From NCBI GenBank assembly GCA_944340905.1, contig CALVLT010000004.1, forward strand, positions 1-64,000: a stretch of 64,000 nucleotides of DNA, given 5' to 3'. Position numbers and translations under genes: made by a program. A model generated the notes under the pieces. The model made no database searches and had not been told where the DNA came from. It saw only the letters and a program-made list of their open reading frames with translations. Positions 54,131 to 62,915 of the stretch are shown here, in pieces; positions within the stretch are counted from its first letter, which is position 1, and the number at the start of each line of letters is the position of its first letter. Source of the stretch: an uncultured Clostridia bacterium. GTDB lineage: Bacteria > Bacillota > Clostridia > Christensenellales > Borkfalkiaceae.

Positions 54131-54309
54131 TCCGCGTTTTTTGCTCCTAAGATAAAGCCCTCGTAGCCCAGTTCCACCGCCTGCGCATAGATTTGAGATA
54201 CCGCGTCCGCATCGTCGTTTTGCGCGCTGCACCCCGCAAACACAAGCCCCGCGCCCAGCGCGATTGCCGCCGACGCGATCAAAAGCCCCTTCCACAGTCC
54301 CTTTTTCAT
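54109..54309 (-). CDS. small lipoprotein, C-terminus probably replaced by repeat DNA
   Basis: 66 aa. MKKGLWKGLLIASAAIALG ... VFAGC is a lipoprotein signal (Cys ~27). SQIYAQAVELGYEG follows, a phrase often continued in clostridial proteins by a helical repeat, but here the frame enters repeat island 6 and stops after GAKNAECLPPRG. AGGAG is eight nt before ATG 54309. Possibly a gene truncated by repeat insertion. Confidence 0.55.
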   Translation of the reverse strand: MKKGLWKGLLIASAAIALGAGLVFAGCSAQNDDADAVSQIYAQAVELGYEGFILGAKNAECLPPRG

Positions 54310-54407
54310 AGGATCGTCTCCTTGGAACGTTCGTTCCGATACCATTATAGCACGTCCCCCCGCCGTCAAGGGCTGAAGAATGATTGGTACGCATTCGCCC
54401 CATTGTG

Positions 54408-54436
54408 TTGACAGACGGGCCGCGGAACGGTATAAT
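54408..54436 (+). promoter_or_regulatory. consensus promoter of the YggS gene
   Basis: TTGACA (54408-54413), 17 bp, TATAAT (54431-54436). The -10 ends 9 nt before the ATG; predicted 5' leader is only ~3 nt. Confidence 0.85.
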
Positions 54437-54445
54437 ATAGACGCT

Positions 54446-55129
54446 ATGAGCATTGCGGAAAACGTCAGATATTATCTTGACAAAATCAAAGCGGGCAACT
54501 GTTTCGGCGAACCCGTCACGCTGGTGGCGGCGACCAAGACGCGCACGGCACAGGAGATCAACGAGGCGATCGACGCCGGCATCCACGACATCGGCGAAAA
54601 CAAAGTGCAGGAATTCCGCGACAAGTACGACCTTGTCCGCGGCGCAAACCGCCACTTTATCGGGCATTTACAGACCAACAAAGTCAAGTACCTGATCGGA
54701 AAGGCCTGCCTCATCCATTCGCTCGACAGGGACGAGCTTGCCGGGGAACTTGCCGTGCGTTCGCAGCGCGCGGGCGTCGTGACCAACGTGCTCATCGAAG
54801 TGAACATCGGCTGCGAACTTTCCAAGAGCGGCTATTCCCTCGGCGAGGCATATCCCGCCTACGAGCGCGTGCGCGCCATGCAGGGGCTGCAGGTGTGCGG
54901 GTTCATGGCGATGCTCCCCCTCTCGGACGACGGCGTTCTGCTCGGGCGGCTTGCGGACGAGATGCGCGCGCTGTACGACCGCGCAAGGGCGCAGGACGGC
55001 AATATCCGCCACCTCTCCATGGGCATGAGCGGCGACTGGGAGCTTTGCCTTGCGCACGGCGCAAACATGATACGGCTGGGAACGGCGCTGTTCGGGTCAC
55101 GGACATATCCCGCCGCAAAAAACGCATGA
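54446..55129 (+). CDS. PLP-homeostasis protein YggS/PipY family
   Basis: 227 aa, alanine-racemase-like TIM barrel without racemase C-domain. VAATKTR carries the PLP lysine (Lys31), GENKVQE and FIGHLQTNKVKYL are family signatures, SMGMSGDWELC binds phosphate. No ribosome site precedes the ATG and the promoter is adjacent, so translation is probably leaderless. Confidence 0.95.
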   Translation: MSIAENVRYYLDKIKAGNCFGEPVTLVAATKTRTAQEINEAIDAGIHDIGENKVQEFRDKYDLVRGANRHFIGHLQTNKVKYLIGKACLIHSLDRDELAGELAVRSQRAGVVTNVLIEVNIGCELSKSGYSLGEAYPAYERVRAMQGLQVCGFMAMLPLSDDGVLLGRLADEMRALYDRARAQDGNIRHLSMGMSGDWELCLAHGANMIRLGTALFGSRTYPAAKNA

Positions 55130-55162
55130 ACGCGCGACAAATTCACAACATAGGATAGACAT

Positions 55163-56062
55163 ATGCCATCTTCCATCACACATGCGCTCATTGCCGAAGA
55201 AGCGGCAAAGCGCCTTCCGCAGCCACTGCAAACGATCATTGCCGCCGCGCCCGAGGCATACTTTCTGGGCGCGCAGGGCCCCGACATGTTCTTTTTCGCC
55301 AAAAAGGCGAACAAGCAGGAGGGAAACCTGGGGAAATTTCTGCACCGCAATGCGGTATACGAACTGTTCTGCGCCTTTGTCGAGGCGCTGCCCGCCCTCT
55401 CGGGGCAGGCGCGCACCGTTGCCGAGGCATACTGCCTGGGCTACGTCACCCACTACTGCGCGGACGTCGCCTTTCACCCCTTCGTCTACCGCTATCTCGA
55501 ACAGAACGCTTTGAAAAAGCGGGAGCACCAGCGCATGGAGAACGACTGGGACGTCTACTTTGTGCGCAAGCTGCGCGGGCGGGAGGCGGAGCACTACCCC
55601 TTCCCCGACGTGAAGGCTTGCAAAAGCGACGCCCTGCTTGCCCTGTGGAGGAGCGCCACGATGGCGTTGGGCAGGACGCCGATGGACGAAAAAACGCTCT
55701 TCGGCGGCATCAACAATTTCGCGTGGTACCTCGCCTTTTTTCACAAAAAATGCTATACGTCCCAAAAACATTGGGCACGGTTCGACCGTCTGCTGCATAT
55801 CCGCGCGCTCTCCTGCCTTTACCCCGCAAGGGAGCCGGACAACGCCGTTTTGTCGGGCGAGGCCTTCGAGCGGGCGGCAAATGCGGACACCGCGCTCCCG
55901 CCCGTCAGGACGGCGGACGACCTGTTCGAGCGCGCCGTATCGGAGAGCGTCTACAAAATACTGCTCTTTTCGGATGCCTTGGGCGGCGCCCTTCTGCCCC
56001 GCGAGCAATTCGACAGGCACCTTCTGACCGGCAGGCACATCGGCGCGCTGCAGCCTTCCTGA
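55163..56062 (+). CDS. zinc-dependent phospholipase C-like protein
   Basis: 299 aa. His at the N-terminus (SITHALIAEEAAKRL), GAQGPDMFFF, HRNAVYELF, and GYVTHYCADVAFHPFVY fit the ZDPC family (clostridial alpha-toxin-like fold) without a signal peptide. Intracellular relatives are common in Firmicutes and their role is unknown. Follows yggS by 33 nt. Confidence 0.8.
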   Translation: MPSSITHALIAEEAAKRLPQPLQTIIAAAPEAYFLGAQGPDMFFFAKKANKQEGNLGKFLHRNAVYELFCAFVEALPALSGQARTVAEAYCLGYVTHYCADVAFHPFVYRYLEQNALKKREHQRMENDWDVYFVRKLRGREAEHYPFPDVKACKSDALLALWRSATMALGRTPMDEKTLFGGINNFAWYLAFFHKKCYTSQKHWARFDRLLHIRALSCLYPAREPDNAVLSGEAFERAANADTALPPVRTADDLFERAVSESVYKILLFSDALGGALLPREQFDRHLLTGRHIGALQPS

Positions 56063-56087
56063 ATTCGGCAAAATAGGGAGACACGGC

Positions 56088-56615
56088 ATGGCAGGGATCA
56101 TTCTCTACCGCTCCAAATACGGAGCATCCGAACAATATGCGCGCATGCTCGCCAAGGAAACGGGATTTCCGATGGCGCGGCTTGCCGATGTAAAGCCCTC
56201 CGCACTCGCCGCGTACAGCCACGTCGTTTTGTGCAGCGGCGTGTATGCGGGAAGGATCGCCGCGGCGAAATTTCTCAGACAAAACGCCGCCAAATTGCAG
56301 GGAACGCGCGTTGCGCTGTTTGCCGCGGGGCTTTCTCCGGCGGACGAGGCGACGCTCGGAACGCTGAAAAGCAACCATGCGGACATTGCAGGCGTCCCCC
56401 TCTTTTACGGCCGCGGCGCATGGCGGCACGAACGGCTGAAAGCGGGCGACAAGCTGCTTTGCGCCATGCTGCACGGGATGCTTGCCAAAAAAGACCCCTC
56501 GCAATACGAGGAGCCGTGGATGCAGACGTTTATGGAGTGCTACAAAAAGGACTGCGACTTTACGGACGCGGCGTACCTTGCGCCCCTTCTTGCTTGGCTG
56601 GATCTGCCGAAATGA
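56088..56615 (+). CDS. flavodoxin-domain protein
   Basis: 175 aa. IILYRSKYGASEQYARMLA is the FMN-phosphate loop; VVLCSGVYAGRIA and ALFAAGLSP follow. Matches the flavodoxin_5/HemG-like family. Electron carrier or oxidoreductase; partner unknown. Starts 25 nt after the phospholipase-like gene. Confidence 0.85.
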   Translation: MAGIILYRSKYGASEQYARMLAKETGFPMARLADVKPSALAAYSHVVLCSGVYAGRIAAAKFLRQNAAKLQGTRVALFAAGLSPADEATLGTLKSNHADIAGVPLFYGRGAWRHERLKAGDKLLCAMLHGMLAKKDPSQYEEPWMQTFMECYKKDCDFTDAAYLAPLLAWLDLPK

Positions 56616-56665
56616 CGGCAGCGGGCAAACTGACTGCAGATATTGCCAAGCGCCCCCTGCATCAT

Positions 56666-56691
56666 AAAGCCGCCCCTTGCGGGGCGGCTTT
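56666..56691. terminator. terminator between flavodoxin and surface-protein genes
   Basis: AAAGCCGCCCC-TTGC-GGGGCGGCTTT (56666-56691), symmetric, serves both convergent genes. Confidence 0.82.
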
Positions 56692-56738
56692 GAGTATCGG
56701 GTCCTTTTCCGCTTATCGTAAGAACGGATAAATCTTGA

Positions 56739-57935
56739 TTACAGATCGCTCCTTTTTCCCTTTTTGAAGATCAGCGCGCATGCCGCCGATATGATGACGG
56801 CCGCCCCGCCCGCGGAACCGATGCCGACGGAACTGCTGCAGCCGCCCGTCTCCTCTCCGCCGGGTACGGCGCCGGCGTCCTCCGTTGCTGCCGCTGAAAC
56901 GCTGACCGTCAGTTCCGCACTGACCTCCTGATAGTTCGCCGTGTCTGCAGGCGTATAGACGGCCGTAAAGCTGTTGTCGCCCTCTTCGCCGACCGAAAGC
57001 GTATCGTCTGCCCAGTTCCAGCCATCGGGCAAGGCGACGTCTGCAAGCGTGTCGCCCTCCGTTGCCGTAAGCCCCTCGGGCAGCGTGTACGCCGGAATAG
57101 CCCGTTCGATCGTCAGCGTCGCCGTCATGACGGCAATTTCGTTGTAGTTTATCTTATCTCCCGTGAACGAAGCGGTGACTTCCACGCTGCCCGCGTCTGT
57201 AAGCGTGTTCGCCGTGTACTCGACCGTAACGCCGTCCGGCAGCGTGCCTGTGATCGTCAGCGTCTTTTCGCTGCCGTCATAGATGTAGGACGCGTCCGTG
57301 AAGGATACACCGCTCATGGTGAAAGCTGCCGTGTTATTTATATATACACCGCCGCCATGAGTCTCTGCCGTGTTGCCCGCGATCGTTCCGCCCTGCATCG
57401 TAAAGATGCCGCTGCCATATACATAAATACCATGCTGCATGCCGCCCGTGACCACGCCGCCCGTTACGGCGCCTTTTTCTTCTGCAGAAGTATAATTGGG
57501 ATCGGAAGTATCGGTTACAAACACATACTTGCCGTTGCCGTCAACATAGTAGGCGTGTCGGTGCTCGGACTCCGCGCTTTCACTCTGACAGTCACACAGC
57601 ATGAAGTCGCCGCCGCTTCCGATCATGATAACGGCGCTGCTGCCCGCACCCGTCAGAACATAGCCGTTCAGGCACAGCGTCACCGGGCCGGAAACGGTCA
57701 GGGCTGTCGTCAGCTCAACGTCGGCGGCAAGATAGTAATTGCCGCCCGTAAGCTTGCCACCCTCTGCAAAAAGCGCCGTCCAGTCCGTGCCGTGTTCGGT
57801 GTGGCCGTTCTCTGCCGCGTGCGCCGTGCGGGCGCCGCCGGGCAGAAGAACGGCGAGTGCCAAAGCCGCGCACAGCGCAGACAGCGCTGCAAGCAGCCAC
57901 AGGACAAGTTTATGAGCATTCGTTCGATGTTCCAT
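56739..57935 (-). CDS. secreted surface protein with beta-helix and MBG repeats
   Basis: 398 aa. Signal peptide to ~40 (TAHAAE). A beta-helix-like region (~45-205; GGGVYINNTAAFTMSGVSF), then two MBG-type repeats, then a C-terminal helix and FKKGKRSDL tail (Gly-rich spacer before). AAGGAGGG precedes ATG 57935. Function unknown; probably an adhesin or surface display protein. Convergent with flavodoxin, downstream of tetR on the same strand. Confidence 0.68.
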   Translation of the reverse strand: MEHRTNAHKLVLWLLAALSALCAALALAVLLPGGARTAHAAENGHTEHGTDWTALFAEGGKLTGGNYYLAADVELTTALTVSGPVTLCLNGYVLTGAGSSAVIMIGSGGDFMLCDCQSESAESEHRHAYYVDGNGKYVFVTDTSDPNYTSAEEKGAVTGGVVTGGMQHGIYVYGSGIFTMQGGTIAGNTAETHGGGVYINNTAAFTMSGVSFTDASYIYDGSEKTLTITGTLPDGVTVEYTANTLTDAGSVEVTASFTGDKINYNEIAVMTATLTIERAIPAYTLPEGLTATEGDTLADVALPDGWNWADDTLSVGEEGDNSFTAVYTPADTANYQEVSAELTVSVSAAATEDAGAVPGGEETGGCSSSVGIGSAGGAAVIISAACALIFKKGKRSDL

Positions 57936-58015
57936 ACTGTGTCCCTCCTTAAAAATATAAGCACCCCGTCTGTGCAACGGCTATAGCCGACGGTCTTGCT
58001 TCTTCGTTTTAAAGA

Positions 58016-58585
58016 TTATTTCGCAGCATATTTTTCCGCGATCATCGGCAGCATCTCCTCAATGAGCGCGATCTGCGGTTTCAGATATTCTTCGTCCTCA
58101 AACAGAGCATAGTGCACGCACGCGCGCACGAACACATAGATGAGCGGGCGGATGACCTGCCAAGGGATACCGAGTTTCGGCTCCAGCGATTTCGCATATT
58201 CGGTATAGCGTTTGGTGACGCCGCTGAAAAACTCCGTGCCGTATTTGCGATATTTGGGCGATGTGTACACCTGGTACATAAAACGGTATTTTGCGCCGTG
58301 CTTTTCCGCCGTCCAGTACGGAACCTCTTGCAGGAACCGCCTGATGTCGGCGGCGTTTTGGAGCGCGTTCGCCATGAAGTCGTCCTCCACCTTCGCCATG
58401 CAGTGCGCCGTGGACCTGATGATGATTTCGTCTTTCGTGGCAAAATAATGGAAGATGTTGCCCGAACTCATACCGCACGCCTCGGCGAGCATTTTGGTAG
58501 AGGTCCCCTCTAACCCATTTTTGCTAAAGCAATCAAAGCACGATTCCAGCAGTTTTTCTCTTTCAGTCAAATTTTTGGTTCTCAT
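58016..58585 (-). CDS. TetR-family regulator
   Basis: 189 aa. N-terminal HTH (KLLESCFDCFSKNGLEGTS ... MSSGNIFHYFATKDEII, ~10-56) and a helical ligand-binding part. Upstream of the surface-protein gene in the same direction (81-nt gap); it may control it. The AT-rich space before it (58586-58680) probably holds the promoter and operator. Confidence 0.9.
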   Translation of the reverse strand: MRTKNLTEREKLLESCFDCFSKNGLEGTSTKMLAEACGMSSGNIFHYFATKDEIIIRSTAHCMAKVEDDFMANALQNAADIRRFLQEVPYWTAEKHGAKYRFMYQVYTSPKYRKYGTEFFSGVTKRYTEYAKSLEPKLGIPWQVIRPLIYVFVRACVHYALFEDEEYLKPQIALIEEMLPMIAEKYAAK

Positions 58586-58723
58586 AGCACTCTTTTTATT
58601 AAGTAAGCAGTCAATTTATATTTTTATTATATCAAAACACCATGGAATTTGTCATGAGAAACTATAAAATTTTTTGGACGCACCCTTGTCGGTTTATAAC
58701 AGCCATGCTGAAACGACAGAACG

Positions 58724-58757
58724 ATGCGCGGCGCGGACATAGGTCCGCGCCGCGCAT
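58724..58757. repeat. 15-bp-arm GC-rich hairpin
   Basis: ATGCGCGGCGCGGAC and GTCCGCGCCGCGCAT are exact reverse complements. It lies just past the stop of the IS30-HTH/AbrB gene, so it may be its terminator, although no U-run follows on the minus strand. Confidence 0.6.
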
Positions 58758-58760
58758 AAA

Positions 58761-59297
58761 TTATTTTTCAATAATTATTTTTTGATCAACTACCGATATA
58801 TGAAACTCATCTCCATCATTAAAATTAAGTTCTTTGCGAATCCAACTAGGAATTTGAATCAATCCATGAGAAAACATTGTAGTCGTTTTTCTCTGTAGAT
58901 TTGCTCTTGAAACATTGGGTATCAATCCTTTGTCAATTGCGGCATATATGGTTGCTTTAGAAGGACAATATATCCCCTGTTCCTTCAATATCCTACAAAC
59001 TGTTTCTGGTGAAAAATCATCAATGAGAATATACTTTGATATAATTTCTGCTAAATTTCTATCTAACAATAAATGACTATATCTACCATGCAGTTTCTGC
59101 TTTTTTGAACTTATACTTTGAGCATAATCAGGATCATATTCTCCATTTATTCGTCCTCTGTTAATTTCGTTGTATACTGTGGAAAGGCAACATCCCAACT
59201 CTTGTGCTATAATTGTTTTTTTTACTCCGTCTTTCAACAGTTTAGATAATAACTTCCTTTGACTGTATGAAAAATTTGCAATTCCTTTTCTTTTCAT
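58761..59297 (-). CDS. IS30-transposase-like HTH fused to an AbrB/SpoVT domain
   Basis: 178 aa. Residues ~10-48 (SQRKLLSKLLKDGVKKTIIA ... STVYNEINRGR) form the IS30 N-terminal HTH; ~95-125 (FSPETVCRILKEQGIYCPSK) is the second IS30-type HTH. There is no DDE catalytic domain. Residues ~144-178 (GLIQIPSWIRKELNFNDGDE ... KIIIEK) are a swapped-hairpin AbrB/MazE domain. The gene is strikingly A+T-rich compared with its neighbours, suggesting horizontal origin, yet its ATG overlaps queH by 4 nt. Likely a domesticated DNA-binding regulator, not an active transposase. Confidence 0.75.
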   Translation of the reverse strand: MKRKGIANFSYSQRKLLSKLLKDGVKKTIIAQELGCCLSTVYNEINRGRINGEYDPDYAQSISSKKQKLHGRYSHLLLDRNLAEIISKYILIDDFSPETVCRILKEQGIYCPSKATIYAAIDKGLIPNVSRANLQRKTTTMFSHGLIQIPSWIRKELNFNDGDEFHISVVDQKIIIEK

Positions 59298-59893
59298 ATA
59301 TCCCGCTCCCGTTTGGAGTAAATGCACCCGCAGTAGTTCTGGCGGTACAGGCCGTGCTCCTTTGAGAGCGCGATGGACTGCTGATAGCCGCCCCGCTTTT
59401 TGAAGTCGGAGTGCAGCCACTTTACGCCGTATTTGCGCGCCAGCTCCCCACCGATCGCGTTGATGAGCGCGGCGTTCTTGAGCGGCGAAACGGTGAGCGT
59501 CGTTGCAAACCAGTCAAAACCGCCCGCCTGCGCCTCCCGCGCCGTGCGCTCCAGCCGCAGCGCAAAACAGCGTTCGCAGCGCGCGCCGCCCTCGGGCGCG
59601 TCCTCGTAGCCCTTGGCGATCGCCGCAAAATCCGCGGGCGCATAGTCGCAGTCGAGAAAGTCGGCAAGCCCTGTCTCGCGAAGAAAGCGCAGCTGTTCGG
59701 CCTTACGCTTTTCATATTCCTGCGCGCAGTCGAGGTTGGGATTGTAATAGAGCACCGTCACGCGGACATACCCGGCAAGCTCCTGTAAGCAATAGGAGGA
59801 ACAGGGCGCGCAGCAGCTGTGCAGCAGGACGCGCTCCCCCTGCGCCGCGGTAAGCTCCCTTAGCATGAGGGCATCGTAATTGGCCGCGTTCAT
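59294..59893 (-). CDS. queH: epoxyqueuosine reductase QueH
   Basis: 199 aa. Cys motif LLHSCCAPCSSY (4Fe-4S/dithiol site), YYNPNLDCAQEYEKR, CERCFALRLERTA and GGYQQSIALSKEHGLYRQNYCGC match QueH (DUF208). Final reduction step in queuosine tRNA modification. ATG 59893 overlaps the leuA stop by 4 nt. Confidence 0.92.
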   Translation of the reverse strand: MNAANYDALMLRELTAAQGERVLLHSCCAPCSSYCLQELAGYVRVTVLYYNPNLDCAQEYEKRKAEQLRFLRETGLADFLDCDYAPADFAAIAKGYEDAPEGGARCERCFALRLERTAREAQAGGFDWFATTLTVSPLKNAALINAIGGELARKYGVKWLHSDFKKRGGYQQSIALSKEHGLYRQNYCGCIYSKRERDI

Positions 59894-61554
59894 GCGTTTT
59901 TTGCCGCCAGAAGGTTGTTGAGCGCGGACACGAGCGCCTGCACGGAGGCGATGGTGATGTCCGAATGTTCGCCCGCGCCCCAATAGATATGCTCCCCCGT
60001 CTCGACGCCGAGGTAGGAGATCGCCTGCGCGAAGGAACCGGACGAGAGCGCGTGCTGTTCGTAGCCCGTCAGATCGTACTGCACGCCGAAGTGCGCCTTG
60101 AGGGCGTTGGAGACGGCGTCCAGCCGCCCGTTGCCCGTCGCCTCGGCGATCGTCTTCCTGCCGCCCTCCACCACTTCCACGCGCGCCGTGATGCCGTTTT
60201 CCTGGCGGTAGTGCACCTCGCCGAGCGAAAACACGGGGCGGGGGGAGAGAAACCGTTTGGTAAAGACGCCGAAGATCTCTTCCGCCTTCAGCTCCTTGTG
60301 CAGGACGTCCGATTCATGCTTGACGGCATAGCTGACCGCCTCCTTCATGCGGGCGGGCAGCTTGAGGCCGTAGGCGTGCTCGAGGATATACCCCACGCCG
60401 CCCTTGCCCGACTGCGAATTGATGCGGATGACGTCCGAATCGTACTCCCTGCCCACGTCCTTGGGGTCGATGGGAAGGTAGGGAACGTCCCAGACGGTGC
60501 GCTTTGTCTCCTCGCGGAAGCGCATGCCCTTGGCGATGGCGTCCTGATGGGAGCCGGAGAACGCCGCGAACACCAGCTCCCCCGCATAGGGCTGGCGGGG
60601 CGAGATGCGCATGTCGGTATAGCTCTGGTAGAGCGCGGCGACATAGGGCATGTTGGAAAAATCCAGCTTGGGATCGACGCCCTGCGAATACATGTTCATG
60701 GCGAGCGTGACGATGTCGCAGTTGCCCGTGCGCTCCCCGTTGCCGAACAGCGTGCCCTCCACGCGGTCGGCGCCCGCGAGCAGCCCGAATTCCGCCGCGG
60801 CGACCCCGCTCCCGCGGTCGTTGTGCGGATGCAGGGAGAGGACGACGCTGCTGCGGTACTTCAGGTGCCTGTGCAGGTATTCCACCTGCTGCGCATACAC
60901 GTGGGGCATGGCGTTTTCCACGGTGGCGGGCAGGTTGATGACCGCCTTCCTTTCAGGCGTGGGCTGCCAGACGTCGAGCACCGCGTTGCACACCTCGAGC
61001 GCGTACTCGGGTTCGGTGCCCGTGAAACTCTCGGGCGAATACTCAAAGCGGTACTGCTCGCCCGCCTCGTCGGCGAGGCGGCGCAAGAGGCGCGCGCCGT
61101 CCACGGCGATCTTTTTGATCTCCTCTTTGCTCTTGCGGAACACCTGTTCGCGCTGGGCGACGGAGGTGGAATTATAGACGTGCACGATGACGTTTTTGGC
61201 GCCGCGGATGGCATCGAACGTCCTCTTGATGATGTGCTCGCGCGCCTGCGTGAGCACCTGAATGGTGACGTCGTCGGGAATGAGACCGCGCTCGATGAGC
61301 GCGCGGAGAAAGTCGTACTCCGTCTCGCTCGCGGCGGGGAACCCCACCTCGATCTCCTTGAACCCGATCTCCACGAGCAGCCTGAAAAATTCGAGCTTGG
61401 TCTCCAGCCCCATCGGCTCGACAAGCGCCTGATTGCCGTCGCGCAGATCCACGCTGCACCAGACGGGCGCGCGCTCCACCATCGCCTTGCGCGCCCAGTC
61501 CATACACCGCTCGGGCGGCAGGATAAACTGCCGCGTATACTTTTTCGCGTCCAT
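59890..61554 (-). CDS. leuA: 2-isopropylmalate synthase (LeuA, long type)
   Basis: 554 aa. VDLRDGNQALVEPM (metal/catalytic block), LSLHPHNDRGSGVAAAEFGL (metal-binding His pair) and GERTGNCDIVTLAMNM are diagnostic; the C-terminal LeuA dimer regulatory domain is present (feedback by leucine). AGGAGG precedes ATG 61554. Headed by a T-box leader, so transcription responds to tRNA-Leu charging. First committed step of leucine synthesis; leuCDB are 8 kb away under separate control. Confidence 0.96.
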   Translation of the reverse strand: MDAKKYTRQFILPPERCMDWARKAMVERAPVWCSVDLRDGNQALVEPMGLETKLEFFRLLVEIGFKEIEVGFPAASETEYDFLRALIERGLIPDDVTIQVLTQAREHIIKRTFDAIRGAKNVIVHVYNSTSVAQREQVFRKSKEEIKKIAVDGARLLRRLADEAGEQYRFEYSPESFTGTEPEYALEVCNAVLDVWQPTPERKAVINLPATVENAMPHVYAQQVEYLHRHLKYRSSVVLSLHPHNDRGSGVAAAEFGLLAGADRVEGTLFGNGERTGNCDIVTLAMNMYSQGVDPKLDFSNMPYVAALYQSYTDMRISPRQPYAGELVFAAFSGSHQDAIAKGMRFREETKRTVWDVPYLPIDPKDVGREYDSDVIRINSQSGKGGVGYILEHAYGLKLPARMKEAVSYAVKHESDVLHKELKAEEIFGVFTKRFLSPRPVFSLGEVHYRQENGITARVEVVEGGRKTIAEATGNGRLDAVSNALKAHFGVQYDLTGYEQHALSSGSFAQAISYLGVETGEHIYWGAGEHSDITIASVQALVSALNNLLAAKNA

Positions 61555-61582
61555 ACTGCTTCCTCCTCGCTTCAGAATATAC

Positions 61583-61841
61583 AAAAACTGCGCCTCTTTT
61601 ATGAGAAAGAGACGCAGCTCGTGCGCGGTACCACTCTTCTTGCGGGTCTCCCCGCCCCTTTGCGGGCACTGACATGCCCTTCCCCCGTAACGGTGGGACT
61701 CCGTTCTCCCCTACTGCGCCGTGCGGTTGAGGGAGACCGCTCCGCGGCGAGTTCGCCTCCATTCCTGCACCGTCTCGCACCGCCCGACGGCTCTCTGCAA
61801 CAGAAAACGAAAGTTACTGCTCCGCATCACAGCGTTATCTT
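61583..61841 (-). ncRNA. T-box leader of leuA
   Basis: AGAGTGGTACCGCG (61624-61637) is the T-box consensus that pairs with the tRNA acceptor end. A GGCGAACTCGCC element upstream (about 61744-61755) offers a CUC leucine specifier. An intrinsic terminator CTGCGTCTCTTT / AAAGAGGCGCAG then TTTTTG (61583-61618) precedes leuA. Stem I and the antiterminator were judged by eye only. Confidence 0.85.
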
Positions 61842-61847
61842 ATTATC

Positions 61848-61876
61848 ATCATATCATATGCCTGCGCGAAATGCAA
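61848..61876 (-). promoter_or_regulatory. promoter of the T-box/leuA operon
   Basis: TTGCAT (61871-61876), 17 bp, TATGAT (61848-61853), starting only 11 nt past the rbr stop. Confidence 0.6.
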
Positions 61877-61887
61877 GCGTTTTTCCG

Positions 61888-62427
61888 TCAATAATTTTCC
61901 GGCTTGACCTGGAAATATGCCCTGGGATGCGCGCAGACGGGGCACACCTCGGGCGCCTCGCTCGCCTTGACGATGGCGCCGCAGTTGAGGCACTGCCAGT
62001 ACACCTCGCCGTCCCTGACGAACACCCTGCCCTCTTCCACGTTGGCAAGCAGCTTGCGATAGCGCGCCTCGTGTTCCTTTTCCACCGCGGCGACGCGCTC
62101 GAACATCGTGGCGATGGCGTCAAAGCCCTCCTCGCGCGCCACTTTGGCGAAGGTGGGATACATGTCCGTCCATTCGTCGTTCTCGCCCTGCGCCGCAAGG
62201 CCGAGGTTTTCCTGCGTGCTGCCGATGCCGCCCATAATGAGCTTATACCACATCTTGGCGTGCTCGCGCTCGTTGCCCGACGTCTCTTCAAAGATCGCCG
62301 CGATCTGGTTGTAGCCGTCCTTCTTCGCCTTGGAGGCATAGTAGGCGTACTTGTTGGTCGCCATGCTCTCGCCCGCAAATGCCGCCATCAGGTTTTCAAA
62401 CGTCTTGGTGCCCTTGAGTTCCTTCAT
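61888..62427 (-). CDS. rbr: rubrerythrin
   Basis: 179 aa. Ferritin-like diiron domain ([18 protein letters not shown]-type motif [20 protein letters not shown]) and a C-terminal rubredoxin centre CLNCGA ... CPVCAHP. Peroxide reductase. Overlaps perR by 32 nt, so the PerR-like regulator and rbr form one peroxide-response operon. Confidence 0.95.
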   Translation of the reverse strand: MKELKGTKTFENLMAAFAGESMATNKYAYYASKAKKDGYNQIAAIFEETSGNEREHAKMWYKLIMGGIGSTQENLGLAAQGENDEWTDMYPTFAKVAREEGFDAIATMFERVAAVEKEHEARYRKLLANVEEGRVFVRDGEVYWQCLNCGAIVKASEAPEVCPVCAHPRAYFQVKPENY

Positions 62428-62851
62428 TTTCTTTCTCCTTTGATATTTCTTCTGCGCTCCCGCGCATTTGTCCCTTGGAACACGTGCCGCATACGCCCGT
62501 GAATTCCACCTCGCAGCCGTCAATGTGAAAGCCGCCGCATATGGCGCCGCGCGCAATGGAGGCGTAATCGGGCAGAAAAATGTCGCACACCCGCCCGCAG
62601 ACGCGGCACCTGCCGTGCGCGTGCGGCGCGAGCGTGTGGTCGTAGCGGGTATCGCTGTCCGCCAGCGTCACCCTGCGCACCCTGCCCTCTGCGGCAAAGG
62701 CGCCCAGCACGCGGAACACCGTCCCGCGCGAGAGCGTGGGGTGCTCGGTGTGTACACAGGCGTAGACCTGCGTCGCCGTGGGGTGGTCGAGGCGGGTGAG
62801 CGCCTCGTACACCGCCTGTTTCTGTTTGGTATTGCGCGTGGCTCCCGCCAT
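62396..62851 (-). CDS. perR: Fur-family regulator, PerR-like
   Basis: 151 aa. HTH ([21 protein letters not shown]) and a C-terminal metal domain with CRVCGR and CGTC (structural zinc) and [11 protein letters not shown]. PerR rather than Fur is inferred from the downstream rubrerythrin. AAGGAG precedes ATG 62851. Confidence 0.88.
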   Translation of the reverse strand: MAGATRNTKQKQAVYEALTRLDHPTATQVYACVHTEHPTLSRGTVFRVLGAFAAEGRVRRVTLADSDTRYDHTLAPHAHGRCRVCGRVCDIFLPDYASIARGAICGGFHIDGCEVEFTGVCGTCSKGQMRGSAEEISKEKENEGTQGHQDV

Positions 62852-62873
62852 CTGCCTGCTCCTTATCAGGATT

Positions 62874-62890
62874 TAATCTTGATAAGATTA
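62874..62890. promoter_or_regulatory. Per-box-like operator
   Basis: TAATCTT-GAT-AAGATTA is a perfect 7-bp-arm palindrome that overlaps the -10 of the perR promoter and matches the spacing of Fur/PerR boxes. A second weaker pair CTTATCA ... TGATAAG surrounds it (62862-62886). Confidence 0.75.
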
Positions 62891-62915
62891 TATCATAAAA
62901 AGCGGGGGCTGTCAA
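62887..62915 (-). promoter_or_regulatory. perR promoter with its -35 in the galM terminator loop
   Basis: TTGACA (62910-62915), 17 bp, TATAAT (62887-62892). The -35 lies in the loop and flank of hairpin 62902-62923. Confidence 0.78.

Noticed and set aside
59965..62502. Plus-strand open frame of ~845 codons
   Set aside because: Antisense to leuA, the T-box and rbr, all of which are strongly supported on the minus strand.
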